A stretch of 57,283 bases of DNA from an uncultured Eudoraea sp. (GCF_947258925.1 NZ_CAMYKG010000015.1:30856-88138); one strand, 5' to 3'; shown: positions 36,310 through 45,838, counted from the first letter of the stretch. The notes: generated by a model from the sequence alone, not told the origin. Numbers and translations are program-made.

Positions 36310-36837
36310 ATGAATTTACCCGCAGATTACCTTAAAAGTATTCTATTTGAAAGCCAGCGGTATAAATCCCTTGGTGATAAAACATTTATCCAACTGAATG
36401 AATCGGATATTCATTGGAAGTATGAGAGTTCCGGTAACAGTATCGCGGTTGTTGTAAAACACTTATCGGGAAATATGCTGAGCAGGTGGACTAACTTTCT
36501 AACGGAAGATGGTGAAAAGATTTGGCGCAACAGGGACTCGGAATTTGAAGCGTCTTACAAAACAAAAAAAGAAATGCTAACAGCCTGGGAAACCGGCTGG
36601 AATTGTTTTTTTAAGGCCATTCAACAAGTAAACTCTGAGAATTTTGAAAATAAAATAAAAATAAGGAATGAACCCCACACGCTTATCGAGGCCTTAAACA
36701 GACAACTGGCCCATTATTCCTATCACGTTGGTCAAATAGTTCTCATTGGGAAGACTATAAAGGGTAAAAGCTGGGTTTCTCTTTCTATACCAAAAGGCCA
36801 ATCAGAGGCCTACAATAAATCTAAGTTCAAGGGTTAA
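36310..36837 (+). CDS. DUF1572 / DinB-like protein
   Basis: 175 residues from ATG (NLPADYLKSILFESQRYKSLGDK). The helical bundle with H-x3-H-type positions (VVVKHLSGNMLSRW, QLAHYSYHVGQIVLIGK) and the block WKYESSGNSIAV fits DUF1572, a DinB-superfamily metal-binding fold often linked to bacillithiol/thiol chemistry. An earlier in-frame opening lies within msrB and is not used. Function is unknown. Confidence 0.8.
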   Translation: MNLPADYLKSILFESQRYKSLGDKTFIQLNESDIHWKYESSGNSIAVVVKHLSGNMLSRWTNFLTEDGEKIWRNRDSEFEASYKTKKEMLTAWETGWNCFFKAIQQVNSENFENKIKIRNEPHTLIEALNRQLAHYSYHVGQIVLIGKTIKGKSWVSLSIPKGQSEAYNKSKFKG

Positions 36838-36881
36838 ATTAAGATTCTTGATGAAGTTTAAAAGCTTTCAATTTGGTTTTG

Positions 36882-36889
36882 TAACTTTG
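36882..36889 (+). promoter_or_regulatory. Possible -7 element of lpdA
   Basis: TAACTTTG, matching TAnnTTTG, 36 nt before the lpdA start. A TTTA lies about 21 nt upstream in place of the TTG. Confidence 0.42.
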
Positions 36890-36924
36890 CGATCTCATAA
36901 ATCTGAATCACAAAAAATACTGGA

Positions 36925-38316
36925 ATGAGCAAATTCGATATTATTGTTTTAGGGAGTGGACCAGGAGGTTATGTTACCGCCATAAGAGCATCGCAACTTG
37001 GGTTTAAAACTGCTATTGTAGAAAAAGAGAATCTGGGTGGTGTATGTTTAAATTGGGGATGCATCCCTACCAAAGCACTATTGAAATCTGCACAGGTATT
37101 TGAATATTTACAGCATGCCGAAGATTACGGGTTAAAAGTAGAAGGAGCTGATAAGGATTTTGAAGCGGTAGTAAAACGAAGCAGAAATGTAGCTGATGGG
37201 ATGAGCAAAGGCGTTCAATTCCTCATGAAGAAAAATAAAATTGACGTTATTAATGGTTTTGGAAAGTTAGCCCCCGGAAAAAAGGTGGTTGTAACAGACG
37301 CTGAAGGCAAAGACACAGAGCACAGCGCGGACCATATAATAATTGCTACAGGTGCCAGAAGCAGGGAACTACCCGCTTTACCTCAGGACGGCAAGAAAAT
37401 TATTGGTTACCGAAAGGCAATGACTTTGGAGAAACAACCCAAAAAAATGATAGTCGTTGGAAGCGGAGCTATAGGGATAGAATTTGCTTATTTCTATAAT
37501 GCTATGGGGACCGAAGTCACCGTAGTCGAATTTTTACCGACTATTGTTCCTGTGGAAGATGAAGATGTATCCAAACAACTTGAACGAAGTTTCAAAAAAG
37601 CAGGTGTCAAAATTAAAACCTCATCCGAAGTTACCCATGTAGATACCTCCGGTGATGGCGTTAAAGCTACTGTAAAAACGGCCAAAGGAGAAGAAATCCT
37701 GGAGGCTGATATTGTACTTTCTGCTGTAGGTATAAAATCAAATATTGAAAATATAGGACTCGAAGAAGTGGGTATCGCTACGGACAGGGATAAAATACTT
37801 GTCAATGATTTCTACTCAACCAACATTCCTGGTTATTATGCCATTGGGGATGTTACTCCCGGTCAGGCCCTGGCGCATGTTGCTTCTGCCGAAGGTATCC
37901 TTTGTGTGGAAAAGATAGCAGGGATGCATGTAGAACCCTTGGATTATGGCAATATTCCGGGCTGCACCTATTGCATGCCGGAAGTTGCATCCGTTGGACT
38001 CACGGAGAAACAAGCGATAGAAAAAGGCTATGAAATAAAAGTTGGTAAATTCCCTTTCTCGGCAAGTGGCAAGGCAAAAGCTTCGGGAAATTCCGATGGT
38101 TTTGTTAAGGTCATTTTTGACGCAAAATATGGTGAATGGTTAGGATGTCATATGATTGGTGCCGGGGTAACAGATATGATTGCAGAGGCCGTGGTAGCAC
38201 GTAAGTTAGAGACTACAGGACATGAAATCCTGAAGGCTGTACATCCACACCCTACAATGAGTGAGGCGGTAATGGAGGCAGTGGCCGAAGCCTATGGTGA
38301 GGTTATTCATCTTTAA
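36925..38316 (+). CDS. lpdA: Dihydrolipoyl dehydrogenase
   Basis: 463 residues; E3 subunit that reoxidises dihydrolipoamide with NAD. FAD-binding IIVLGSGPGGYVTAIRA, redox-active disulfide GGVCLNWGCIPTKALL, NAD-binding VVGSGAIGIEFAYF, and the C-terminal HPHPTMSEAVMEA with the catalytic His/Glu. All are intact. No E1/E2 genes adjoin it, so it probably serves several complexes. DUF3817 follows 23 nt later. Confidence 0.97.
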   Translation: MSKFDIIVLGSGPGGYVTAIRASQLGFKTAIVEKENLGGVCLNWGCIPTKALLKSAQVFEYLQHAEDYGLKVEGADKDFEAVVKRSRNVADGMSKGVQFLMKKNKIDVINGFGKLAPGKKVVVTDAEGKDTEHSADHIIIATGARSRELPALPQDGKKIIGYRKAMTLEKQPKKMIVVGSGAIGIEFAYFYNAMGTEVTVVEFLPTIVPVEDEDVSKQLERSFKKAGVKIKTSSEVTHVDTSGDGVKATVKTAKGEEILEADIVLSAVGIKSNIENIGLEEVGIATDRDKILVNDFYSTNIPGYYAIGDVTPGQALAHVASAEGILCVEKIAGMHVEPLDYGNIPGCTYCMPEVASVGLTEKQAIEKGYEIKVGKFPFSASGKAKASGNSDGFVKVIFDAKYGEWLGCHMIGAGVTDMIAEAVVARKLETTGHEILKAVHPHPTMSEAVMEAVAEAYGEVIHL

Positions 38317-38339
38317 CACAGAAAATCTAACAGACTTTA

Positions 38340-38627
38340 ATGCTCAAAACATTTCGTATTAGTGCAATATTAGAAGGTATTTCTTATTTGCTCCTATTTA
38401 GCTTTAGTATGCCCTTGAAGTATTGGGCAAACATTACTGAACCCAATATTTACATTGGATATGTACACGGATTTCTATTTATTGCCTATATAATTTTGGC
38501 CGTATTTTTTGCAGTGGATAAAAAAATTGCCCCTAAAAAAGGAATTATGTTGGTATTGGCTTCTCTATTGCCCTTTGGCACATTCTATATGGATCGGCAT
38601 TACCTGAAACCACTTTCAGCTTCATAA
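38340..38627 (+). CDS. DUF3817 small membrane protein
   Basis: 95 residues with three membrane segments and the DUF3817 pattern: FRISAILEGISYLLLF, MPLKYWANI and GYVHGFLFIAY. Function unknown. It overlaps the convergent aroQ by 6 nt. Confidence 0.85.
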   Translation: MLKTFRISAILEGISYLLLFSFSMPLKYWANITEPNIYIGYVHGFLFIAYIILAVFFAVDKKIAPKKGIMLVLASLLPFGTFYMDRHYLKPLSAS

Positions 38628-39035
38628 AAAACTCCAGATTGCCAATTCATAACTTTTCAATCCAAAACCAAGGATAACCCCTTTAGAACATGAAGAAATA
38701 TAGGACTTATGCCTGAAGGCCTCACGTTTGTAAGTATTAGAGATATGAACTTCAACGACCGGTGTATTAACAGCCTTAACAGCATCCCCCAAACCTACAG
38801 ATGTATGCGTATAAGCGGCAGCGTTTAAGATTATCCCATCATAGGTAAAGCCAACCTCCTGGATTTTATCTATTAGTTCCCCTTCTATATTAGACTGGTA
38901 ATATTCTAATTCCAAATCCTTGAATTTGGACTGTAAATCACCAAAGTATGATTCAAAGGTTTTGCCACCATAAATTTCTGGTTCTCTTTTTCCCAGAAGA
39001 TTAAGATTTGGCCCGTTAATTATTATAATTTTCAT
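38622..39035 (-). CDS. aroQ: Type II 3-dehydroquinate dehydratase
   Basis: 137 residues; third step of the shikimate pathway. Motifs INGPNLNLLGKREPEIYG (active-site Tyr), NAAAYTHTSVGLGDAV and VEVHISNTYKREAFRHKS (catalytic His region) are all present. It is the housekeeping enzyme, in contrast to the ebo cyclase at 4.2-5.4 kb, to which it is unlinked. Divergent from the recombinase gene. Confidence 0.95.
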   Translation of the reverse strand: MKIIIINGPNLNLLGKREPEIYGGKTFESYFGDLQSKFKDLELEYYQSNIEGELIDKIQEVGFTYDGIILNAAAYTHTSVGLGDAVKAVNTPVVEVHISNTYKREAFRHKSYISSCSKGVILGFGLKSYELAIWSFL

Positions 39036-39168
39036 AGGCTAAAAGTAGTAAAATGTAAAGTACTAAAAAAGTGATTAAACTGCTACTTGGGTCAATTGCA
39101 GATCTAAATTAGATTGATAAAAGAATTGAAAACTTCAAATTATGTGAAACAAGCAATATCTTTATGGT

Positions 39169-40068
39169 ATGAATTGGAAGCAGGCCCAAACAGATTATGA
39201 ATACTATTTGAAGATTGAACGTGGTTTAGCTGCTAATTCCATCAGCAATTATCTTAGAGATGTAGAAAAACTCAGATTATTCCTTGAAGAAAAGGGAATA
39301 GAAGAAACTCCTGATTCCCTGGACCGTGAAACATTGCAACTTTTTATTTATGAAATTGCAAAAGAAGTAGGTCCCAGGTCACAGGCGCGCATAATTTCTG
39401 GGCTTAAAAGCTTTTTTAACTATTTAGTTTTTGAGGATTACCGAAAAGATACGCCTTTGGATCTGATAGAATCCCCGAAAATTGGCCGCAAACTACCAGA
39501 CACCCTTTCCACGGAGGAAATAAATAAGCTAATACAAGCCATTGACTTATCCGCCCCGGAGGGAGAAAGGAACAGGGCCATGTTAGAAACTCTCTATGGA
39601 TGTGGACTAAGAGTTTCCGAACTAATCGGACTCAGGATATCTGATCTGTTCTTTGAAGAAGATTTTATTAAAGTCACTGGAAAAGGAGATAAGCAGCGTT
39701 TTGTACCTATTAGCAACGTAAATAAAAAGTATATTTCAATTTATCAAAAAGAAGTCCGTAATCATCAAAATATTCAAAAGGGGTACGAGGATATTTTGTT
39801 TTTAAACAGGAGGGGTAAACAACTTAGCAGGGCAATGCTTTTTACCATCATAAAGCAACTTGCCATCAAGATTAATCTTTCAAAAAACATTAGTCCACAT
39901 ACCTTCAGACATTCATTTGCCACCCACTTGTTAAAGAATGGGGCCGACCTTAGGGCCATTCAGCAAATGCTGGGTCACGAAAGCATTACCACTACGGAAG
40001 TATACATGCATGTAGACCGTACACATCTGGCAGAAGTAGTTAATAAATACCACCCAAGACAAAATTAA
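39169..40068 (+). CDS. xerD: Tyrosine recombinase XerC/XerD
   Basis: 299 residues; resolves chromosome dimers at dif with FtsK. SAM-like N-terminal domain (LKIERGLAANSISNYLRDVEKLRLF), then the catalytic core with R in TLYGCGLRVSELI, H-x-x-R in SPHTFRHSFATHLL, H in LGHESITTTEVY and the nucleophile Tyr in EVYMHV. XerD is preferred over XerC from length and sequence, but the two are hard to separate. No dif site was seen nearby. Confidence 0.88.
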   Translation: MNWKQAQTDYEYYLKIERGLAANSISNYLRDVEKLRLFLEEKGIEETPDSLDRETLQLFIYEIAKEVGPRSQARIISGLKSFFNYLVFEDYRKDTPLDLIESPKIGRKLPDTLSTEEINKLIQAIDLSAPEGERNRAMLETLYGCGLRVSELIGLRISDLFFEEDFIKVTGKGDKQRFVPISNVNKKYISIYQKEVRNHQNIQKGYEDILFLNRRGKQLSRAMLFTIIKQLAIKINLSKNISPHTFRHSFATHLLKNGADLRAIQQMLGHESITTTEVYMHVDRTHLAEVVNKYHPRQN

Positions 40069-40157
40069 TCCTCGATTTACATTGCCTTTTTTAAATTTAA
40101 GTAACCGGCAAGAAAGGGGTTTGATTATATTTATCGGGAAAACAGAATTCTTAAAAT

Positions 40158-41582
40158 ATGAACAAATTAATTCTTAGTAGCATTATTTTATTGAGTTTAA
40201 ATATGCTTATCGCTCAGAAAACAAAAGCTGATGTATTACTGCAACTCGATGAACGATCTGAAGATTTTGGAACTGTAGCCCAAACTATATGGGAATATGC
40301 GGAAATGGGGTATATGGAAGAAAAGAGTGCTGCATTGCTTCAAAAGACGCTGGCCAATGCCGGTTTTAGCATTAAAAAAGGAGCCGCGTCCATTCCAACG
40401 GCTTTTATAGCCGAATATGGAAGCGGTGCCCCGGTAATTGCTGTCCTTGGAGAATATGACGCTTTACCGGGACTTTCACAAAAAGCCGTTCCGGAAAAAT
40501 CCTCAGCGGGTTTAGCTGCCGGTCACGGATGTGGGCATCACCTTTTTGGAACTGCTTCTGCGGCTGCAGCAATCGCGGTAAAGGAATGGATGACAGCTAC
40601 GAATACTCAGGGAACCATTCGTTTTTATGGTTGTCCGGCCGAAGAAGGTGGTTCCGGGAAAGTATATATGGTCCGTGATGGATTATTTAAGGACGTTGAT
40701 GTTGCTTTGCATTGGCATCCAAATGCAAAGAATGAAGCAAATGCCGGTGCTGCACTGGCCAATAAGTCTGCGAAGTTCAGATTTTACGGGATTTCTGCAC
40801 ATGCTGCGGCTTCGCCCGAAAAAGGGCGTTCTGCACTGGATGGTGTGGAAGCCATGAACCTAATGGTAAATATGATGCGGGAACATGTCCCCGAAAAAGC
40901 AAGGATCCACTATGTTATTACCCAAGGTGGTAAAGCACCCAATGTAGTTCCGGATTTTGCTGAAGTTTACTACTATGCCCGTCATGCGAAAAGAGATGTG
41001 GTGCTCGAAATTTTTGATCGAATAGAAAATGCTGCGAAAGGCGCGGCAATCGGTACCGGAACCACCATGGATTATGAATTAATAGGAGGAACCCATGAAC
41101 TATTGCCCAATCTGACGATACAAAAGTTAATGCACGATAATCTTACCAAAGTAAACGGCATAACCTATACCCCTGAGGAAATTGTTTTTGCAGATAAGAT
41201 AGCGAAAACCATGGGATATGATAAGGCCGACCAGGAAACCGCAAAAATCATTCAGCCTTATCAAACGGAGGCTATCCCTTTCGGTTCTACGGATGTGGGG
41301 GATGTAAGTTTTACAGTGCCCACTGCAGGCATGAGTTCTGCGACCTGGGTTCCCGGGACTCCGGCACACAGCTGGCAGGCTGTTGCAGCGGGAGGAACCG
41401 GTATAGGTCAAAAAGGGATGATGGTGGCAGCAAAAACTCTTGCATTGACCGCCATTGATCTTATGGCAGATAAGGATCTCATCAATAAGGCAAAAGAAGA
41501 ATTTGTTGAGCGCAGGGGTGCAGATTTTGAATATATACCCTTGTTAGGGGACAGGCCACCAGCACTGGATTATAGAAAATAA
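40158..41582 (+). CDS. Exported M20-family amidohydrolase (AbgB-like)
   Basis: 474 residues with a signal peptide (NKLILSSIILLSLNMLIAQ). Zinc-site motifs include GHGCGHHLFG and CPAEEGGSGK. The dimerisation domain follows (FYGISAHAAASPEKGRSALD). The closest relative is p-aminobenzoyl-glutamate hydrolase AbgB, so it probably removes acyl or glutamyl groups from aromatic amides in the periplasm. Substrate not certain. Confidence 0.88.
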   Translation: MNKLILSSIILLSLNMLIAQKTKADVLLQLDERSEDFGTVAQTIWEYAEMGYMEEKSAALLQKTLANAGFSIKKGAASIPTAFIAEYGSGAPVIAVLGEYDALPGLSQKAVPEKSSAGLAAGHGCGHHLFGTASAAAAIAVKEWMTATNTQGTIRFYGCPAEEGGSGKVYMVRDGLFKDVDVALHWHPNAKNEANAGAALANKSAKFRFYGISAHAAASPEKGRSALDGVEAMNLMVNMMREHVPEKARIHYVITQGGKAPNVVPDFAEVYYYARHAKRDVVLEIFDRIENAAKGAAIGTGTTMDYELIGGTHELLPNLTIQKLMHDNLTKVNGITYTPEEIVFADKIAKTMGYDKADQETAKIIQPYQTEAIPFGSTDVGDVSFTVPTAGMSSATWVPGTPAHSWQAVAAGGTGIGQKGMMVAAKTLALTAIDLMADKDLINKAKEEFVERRGADFEYIPLLGDRPPALDYRK

Positions 41583-41660
41583 CTGAACTGATAAAGCTTT
41601 TCTGATTTAATGCAATTGACATTTCCATATACCAATAGCTCAGATATTAATTACCTCATC

Positions 41661-41693
41661 TGTAACATTTCTGAAATATTCACTACTAATATT
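41661..41693 (+). promoter_or_regulatory. Candidate ECF-type promoter of the second sigma gene
   Basis: TGTAACA (41661-41667), 18 nt, then CTAATATT (41686-41693), ending 20 nt before the GTG start. It has the same first element and the same spacing as the element at 21584-21616. Confidence 0.5.
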
Positions 41694-41713
41694 TAAGTAA
41701 CTACCAACCTAAC

Positions 41714-42208
41714 GTGAACAAAGAGCTGGAGCACAAATTTGTTACTGAACTTGAGAACAATCAGAATATTGTTCACAAGGTGTGTACTTTGTACACGACA
41801 AACAGGGATGCCCACAATGATCTTTTTCAGGAAATAACGATTCAATTATGGAAAGCATACCCGAAATTCAGAGGAGATTCAAAATTCAGCACATGGATGT
41901 ACCGAGTGGCCTTGAACACGGCTATAACCATGTATCGGAAATCGAAAAAGAACATAAAAACTCAGGATTATGATTCGGTGATTTTTCGAATTAAATCTGA
42001 TGAATATGATCCAACTGAAGAACAACAATTACAGTTAATGTATAAAGCAGTACGGCAACTGGGTGATATCGATAAAGCATTGGTATTCCTATATTTAGAG
42101 GATAAGGATTATCGTGAAATATCTGAAGCACTTGGAATAAGTGAAGTGAATGCACGGGTAAAAATGAACCGTGTTAAAAATAAACTACGAACCATACTTA
42201 ATCCTTAA
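41714..42208 (+). CDS. ECF-type RNA polymerase sigma factor
   Basis: 164 residues starting with GTG. Region 2 is seen in AHNDLFQEITIQLWKAYPKF and FSTWMYRVALNTAI. Region 4 is DYREISEALGISEVNARVKMNRVKNKLR. The partner gene starts 4 nt later. It belongs to the flavobacterial ECF group that pairs with multi-TM partner proteins. Confidence 0.9.
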   Translation: MNKELEHKFVTELENNQNIVHKVCTLYTTNRDAHNDLFQEITIQLWKAYPKFRGDSKFSTWMYRVALNTAITMYRKSKKNIKTQDYDSVIFRIKSDEYDPTEEQQLQLMYKAVRQLGDIDKALVFLYLEDKDYREISEALGISEVNARVKMNRVKNKLRTILNP

Positions 42209-42212
42209 GATT

Positions 42213-42857
42213 ATGATGGATGAATTAGAATTATTGAAAAAGGATTGGCAAAAACGGGAAGAACAACACCCTAAATTGTCCTATGACGAAATCTATAAGA
42301 TGATTAAAAAGAAATCATCTTCAACGGTTAAATGGATCTTTTATATAAGTATCATTGAGTTTGTCTTTTGGGCGGTTCTTAACTTATTATCCTACAGCAA
42401 AGAATCCCTGGAGCTCGAAAAAACCTGGCACATATATGAAATCACGACTACGCTTACGATTATTAATTATATAGTATTAATCTATTTTATCTATAAATTT
42501 TACACCAACTATAAACGCATATCCCTTACCGAATCTTCAAAAAAATTGATGAAGACCATATTGGATGTCAAGAAAACAGTTAGCCAATATGTCTGGTTTA
42601 ATATTGGAATTTTTGTTGCCTATTTAATTGTAAGCCTGTATGGAAATCTGAAACATGGTGTGAATAGTCAGGAAATAGCCGAAGCGGCCGCCAGGGCAGG
42701 TAATGAAACACTTTTCTGGGTTATGCTCGTTGGCATGATCTTATTAGCAATAGCAATAGTCCTTGTGCTTATCTGGTTATTTTACAAACTACTTTACGGA
42801 ATATTGTTAAGCAGACTTAGAAAAAATTACAACGAGTTAAAACAGTTGGAAGTTTAA
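42213..42857 (+). CDS. Four-TM partner of the ECF sigma factor (putative anti-sigma)
   Basis: 214 residues from the ATG 4 nt after the sigma stop. N-terminal cytosolic part (1-45: MMDELELLKKDWQKREEQHP), then four membrane helices (about 47-64, 82-100, 129-147, 171-195) and a charged C-terminus. Such proteins regularly follow ECF sigma genes in flavobacteria and are sometimes mislabelled as carotenoid oxygenase. The anti-sigma role is inferred from position. Confidence 0.65.
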   Translation: MMDELELLKKDWQKREEQHPKLSYDEIYKMIKKKSSSTVKWIFYISIIEFVFWAVLNLLSYSKESLELEKTWHIYEITTTLTIINYIVLIYFIYKFYTNYKRISLTESSKKLMKTILDVKKTVSQYVWFNIGIFVAYLIVSLYGNLKHGVNSQEIAEAAARAGNETLFWVMLVGMILLAIAIVLVLIWLFYKLLYGILLSRLRKNYNELKQLEV

Positions 42858-43657
42858 CTTCGCCATCTGCGTTGTTTATTCTTTTCTTCGTAGGCCATTA
42901 ATTCTTTCTCAGGAATTACTTTTAGGAATGAAGGATGCTGTTCGATGGCATATTCCAATTTTTCAATAATTGATTCGATAGACTCATTTTCATAATCTAT
43001 CTCCAAAGGTTCTTTTATCACCATTGATTGAAGTATTCCTTTTTTCTTTATGAGCAGCCCTTTTTTGTCGAATGACCTTCTAAAACCATCTATGACCACA
43101 GGAACCACAACAGGCTTATACCTCTTAATAATATGCGCGGTGCCCTTTCGCAATGGTTTCCAAGGAGTCGTTGTGCCTTGCGGAAAGGTAATTACCCATC
43201 CATCATTCAAGGCCTTACCTATATTGGAAATATCACTCATTTTTACCTGGCGGTTGACATCTTTTCCTTCTGCACGCCACGTTCGTTCTATACTTACAGA
43301 ACCCACATAAGCGAAAATTTTAGTGAGCAAACTTTTACGCATGGTCTCTGCAGCCGCTACGTAGTAAATATTCAACTTAGGCCTCCATAAATACCCAATA
43401 TTTTTTATGGAATCATCGCGGCCATGTAAACTGGCGTTAAATACGTGGAACATTGCAACTACATCGGCAAAATAAGTCTGGTGATTGCTCACAAATAATA
43501 CATTCTGGTCTGGTAGATTGCGTATTATTTCTGAGCCTTCAATTTCCAGGGTGTTAAAACCTTTATAACGTTGATGTGTAACAAGCCCGAGAGTGCGGAT
43601 TATCCACAACTTGATAAATAAAATATGTCCGAAAGGATTCTCCTTAAATAAACTCAT
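42854..43657 (-). CDS. PlsC-like acyltransferase with altered motifs
   Basis: 267 residues of the lysophospholipid acyltransferase family. The catalytic motif reads NHQTYFAD: H59 and D65 are separated by five residues rather than the usual four. The usual FPEGTR motif reads FPQGTTTPW (Q160). Both changes appear to be features of a flavobacterial subgroup. It may still transfer acyl groups to a glycerolipid or aminolipid. It overlaps the 4-TM gene's stop by 4 nt and lies downstream of the Nudix gene. Confidence 0.82.
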   Translation of the reverse strand: MSLFKENPFGHILFIKLWIIRTLGLVTHQRYKGFNTLEIEGSEIIRNLPDQNVLFVSNHQTYFADVVAMFHVFNASLHGRDDSIKNIGYLWRPKLNIYYVAAAETMRKSLLTKIFAYVGSVSIERTWRAEGKDVNRQVKMSDISNIGKALNDGWVITFPQGTTTPWKPLRKGTAHIIKRYKPVVVPVVIDGFRRSFDKKGLLIKKKGILQSMVIKEPLEIDYENESIESIIEKLEYAIEQHPSFLKVIPEKELMAYEEKNKQRRWRS

Positions 43658-43682
43658 AGTCTACAAAACTACAAAATATGCC

Positions 43683-44324
43683 TTATAACACCTGTTTGAA
43701 AAGTTCTTTGATTTCACTTAACATCATAGCAGTCGCCCCCCAAACGGTATAACCCATTAATTTAAAGGCAGGTACCTCAATACTTTCCGCGTATGAAGTT
43801 GACAAAATTTGGGTGATCATCCTGGAATCATCCATAAAATCCATAAGTGGGACTTCAACCAGTTCATTTACTTCCTTTATTTCCTTAACAAAGGGCTTTC
43901 GCTTATTGTATAAACCAATATAGGGTTGTACATCAAAATTACTGGGTGGTATGTAAATCTCGCTTAGCGGACGGATTATTTTAACATCTCCAGGTTCAAC
44001 ACCAACCTCTTCATGAGCTTCCCTAAGCGCCGTGTCTAGCAGGTCTTTATCCCCTTTTTCCGCCTTGCCTCCCGGGAGTCCTACCTGATTAGAATGTATC
44101 CCGGGATAGGTATTTCTAAGGATAAGCAATAAATTAGTTAGTTGCTTTTCATCCGGATAAAATAAAGCAACAACCCCGGCTTTCCTGGGGTTTGGCTTCT
44201 TACTTTTCAGTTTCTCCAATTCGTCAATTCGAATTTGAGGAGCCATTTTATAGTGTGAAGATGTACCCGGAAGAGGTAGATTTTTTATTTTTGATACCTG
44301 AACTTCAAAATCTGTATAGTACAT
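43683..44324 (-). CDS. Nudix hydrolase, coenzyme A pyrophosphatase-like
   Basis: 213 residues from the start MYYTDFEVQVSKI, which matches the family N-terminus (LPG..SHYKMAP block). A longer open frame upstream lacks family support. Nudix box: GLPGGKAEKGD followed by DTALREAHEEVGV. Probably splits CoA or other nucleoside diphosphate derivatives. The start codon overlaps that of the divergent PPIase gene (CATG), leaving no intergenic promoter space. Confidence 0.9.
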   Translation of the reverse strand: MYYTDFEVQVSKIKNLPLPGTSSHYKMAPQIRIDELEKLKSKKPNPRKAGVVALFYPDEKQLTNLLLILRNTYPGIHSNQVGLPGGKAEKGDKDLLDTALREAHEEVGVEPGDVKIIRPLSEIYIPPSNFDVQPYIGLYNKRKPFVKEIKEVNELVEVPLMDFMDDSRMITQILSTSYAESIEVPAFKLMGYTVWGATAMMLSEIKELFKQVL

Positions 44325-45048
44325 GTCGCTTTTAAGAATTACCTTCCTTGCAATATTACCAATATTTTTTTTTGGTTCCTGTAAACAATCTCCTTCTAAT
44401 AACGACAAGCAAGATAAACCCGAAGCTGTAGAGTCTGAACCCGTTCTTTCAGATTCAATTGCTGACCCTATTGTAAAAGAAGTAGAAGAAGACGTCTTTG
44501 TACTAACCGAAGAAAACGCTATAGATTTCTTTTTCGACTACCAGAAAAACCTTAAAACAACGCAGGTGAAGCTTACTACCAGTATGGGTAGTTTTACGGT
44601 AGAATTATATGATAATGTACCTTACCACAAAGCTAATTTTATATACTTGACCAAAAAGGGATATTTTGATAACACCATGTTTCACAGGGTGGTAAAGGAT
44701 TTTATCATTCAGGGAGGGAATGCAGATAATAAAGAGACGGCCGCCAAGCGCAAAGCCATTGGACGTTATCTTTTACCCCCGGATACACGTAAAGGCTACA
44801 AACATCACAGGGGCACTATCTCCATGCCAAGCAGTGAAATAGATAATCCCCACATGCTTGCCTCTCCGTATGAATTTTTTATTGTTGTTACAAAACCAGG
44901 TTCCTATCATCTAGATGGTGATTTTACACCCTTCGGAAAAGTCGTTAGCGGGATGGATGTAGTAGATAATATAAACCAGCAACCGGTAGACAGCGGTGAC
45001 TGGCCCATGAAAAACATCTACATACTTAAGGCCGAAATTGTGGAGTAA
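44323..45048 (+). CDS. Cyclophilin-type peptidyl-prolyl isomerase lipoprotein
   Basis: 241 residues. Lipoprotein signal LRITFLAILPIFFFGSC; the start at 44323 is the only Met that includes it. An acidic linker follows, then the cyclophilin domain with FHRVVKDFIIQGGNA and HHRGTISMPSSEI. It assists folding of periplasmic or outer-membrane proteins. Its start overlaps the Nudix start on the opposite strand. The gene ends 1 nt before the convergent TRIC gene. Confidence 0.92.
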   Translation: MSLLRITFLAILPIFFFGSCKQSPSNNDKQDKPEAVESEPVLSDSIADPIVKEVEEDVFVLTEENAIDFFFDYQKNLKTTQVKLTTSMGSFTVELYDNVPYHKANFIYLTKKGYFDNTMFHRVVKDFIIQGGNADNKETAAKRKAIGRYLLPPDTRKGYKHHRGTISMPSSEIDNPHMLASPYEFFIVVTKPGSYHLDGDFTPFGKVVSGMDVVDNINQQPVDSGDWPMKNIYILKAEIVE

Positions 45049-45657
45049 TTATTGAGTTTTATAGATACTGGGAAGCACTATTCTATATTTAACGGCTAAT
45101 AATCGTATACCTATAACAATAAGAATAGAAGCCAAATAAACATATTCATCCCCCAAAGGAAGTTTTCTAAGCAAAAAATAACTGAGTCCTCCCACCACGC
45201 AAGCTGTCGCATATATTTCCTTATGAAATATTACAGGTATTTCATTACATAAAATATCCCGGATAACACCGCCAAAACTAGCCGTAATAGTACCCAGAAT
45301 AATACACATAACTGGTAAAAGGTCTGCATTTAGACCTTTTTCGATTCCAACCATCGTATACAAACCAATTCCCAGTGTATCAAAAAGAAATAATGACTTT
45401 CGTAAATATTTTAATTTTTCACTGAAGGTTATAGCCAGAATTACAGTACCAACAATAGTAATAATATAAGTGGCTTCCTGCATCCATGCTACCGGAGTAT
45501 TTCCGATGAGTAAATCCCGGAGCGTTCCTCCGCCCACGGCGGTGACAAATGCAATAATAAACACCCCGAACAGATCCAGGCGTTTTTCCATAGCAACAAG
45601 CACTCCGGATATAGCAAAGGCTACGGTGCCTAATAAATCCATTAGAAAGTAAAACAT
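45049..45657 (-). CDS. TRIC-type cation channel (YadS/YicG-like)
   Basis: 202 residues with seven membrane segments and two copies of the TRIC repeat. Each repeat has a glycine-rich block: FVTAVGGGTLRDLLIGNTPVAW and ASFGGVIRDILCNEIPVIF. Bacterial TRIC homologues form homotrimeric potassium-permeable channels. It converges on the PPIase gene with no spacer. Confidence 0.9.
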   Translation of the reverse strand: MFYFLMDLLGTVAFAISGVLVAMEKRLDLFGVFIIAFVTAVGGGTLRDLLIGNTPVAWMQEATYIITIVGTVILAITFSEKLKYLRKSLFLFDTLGIGLYTMVGIEKGLNADLLPVMCIILGTITASFGGVIRDILCNEIPVIFHKEIYATACVVGGLSYFLLRKLPLGDEYVYLASILIVIGIRLLAVKYRIVLPSIYKTQ

Positions 45658-45838
45658 AATTCCTGCTATTTAGGTAAATCCAATTCTGAGCGTTAAAACT
45701 ATAAAAATAAACTTTGCCAGGAAGAGGGGCACAAAAGAATTGATTTTTGTAAAAATGATAATAAAATTGTAAGATTATACAAGTATAAATATTGTCTTGT
45801 GAAGGAAAACCCAACCAACAAGCTATGAAGTGTATGCT

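Noticed and set aside
41616..41621. TTGACA before the second ECF sigma gene as a sigma-70 -35 box
   Set aside because: This group uses TTG-N19-TAnnTTTG; no -7 element follows at the right distance, and the TGTAACA element is the better candidate.
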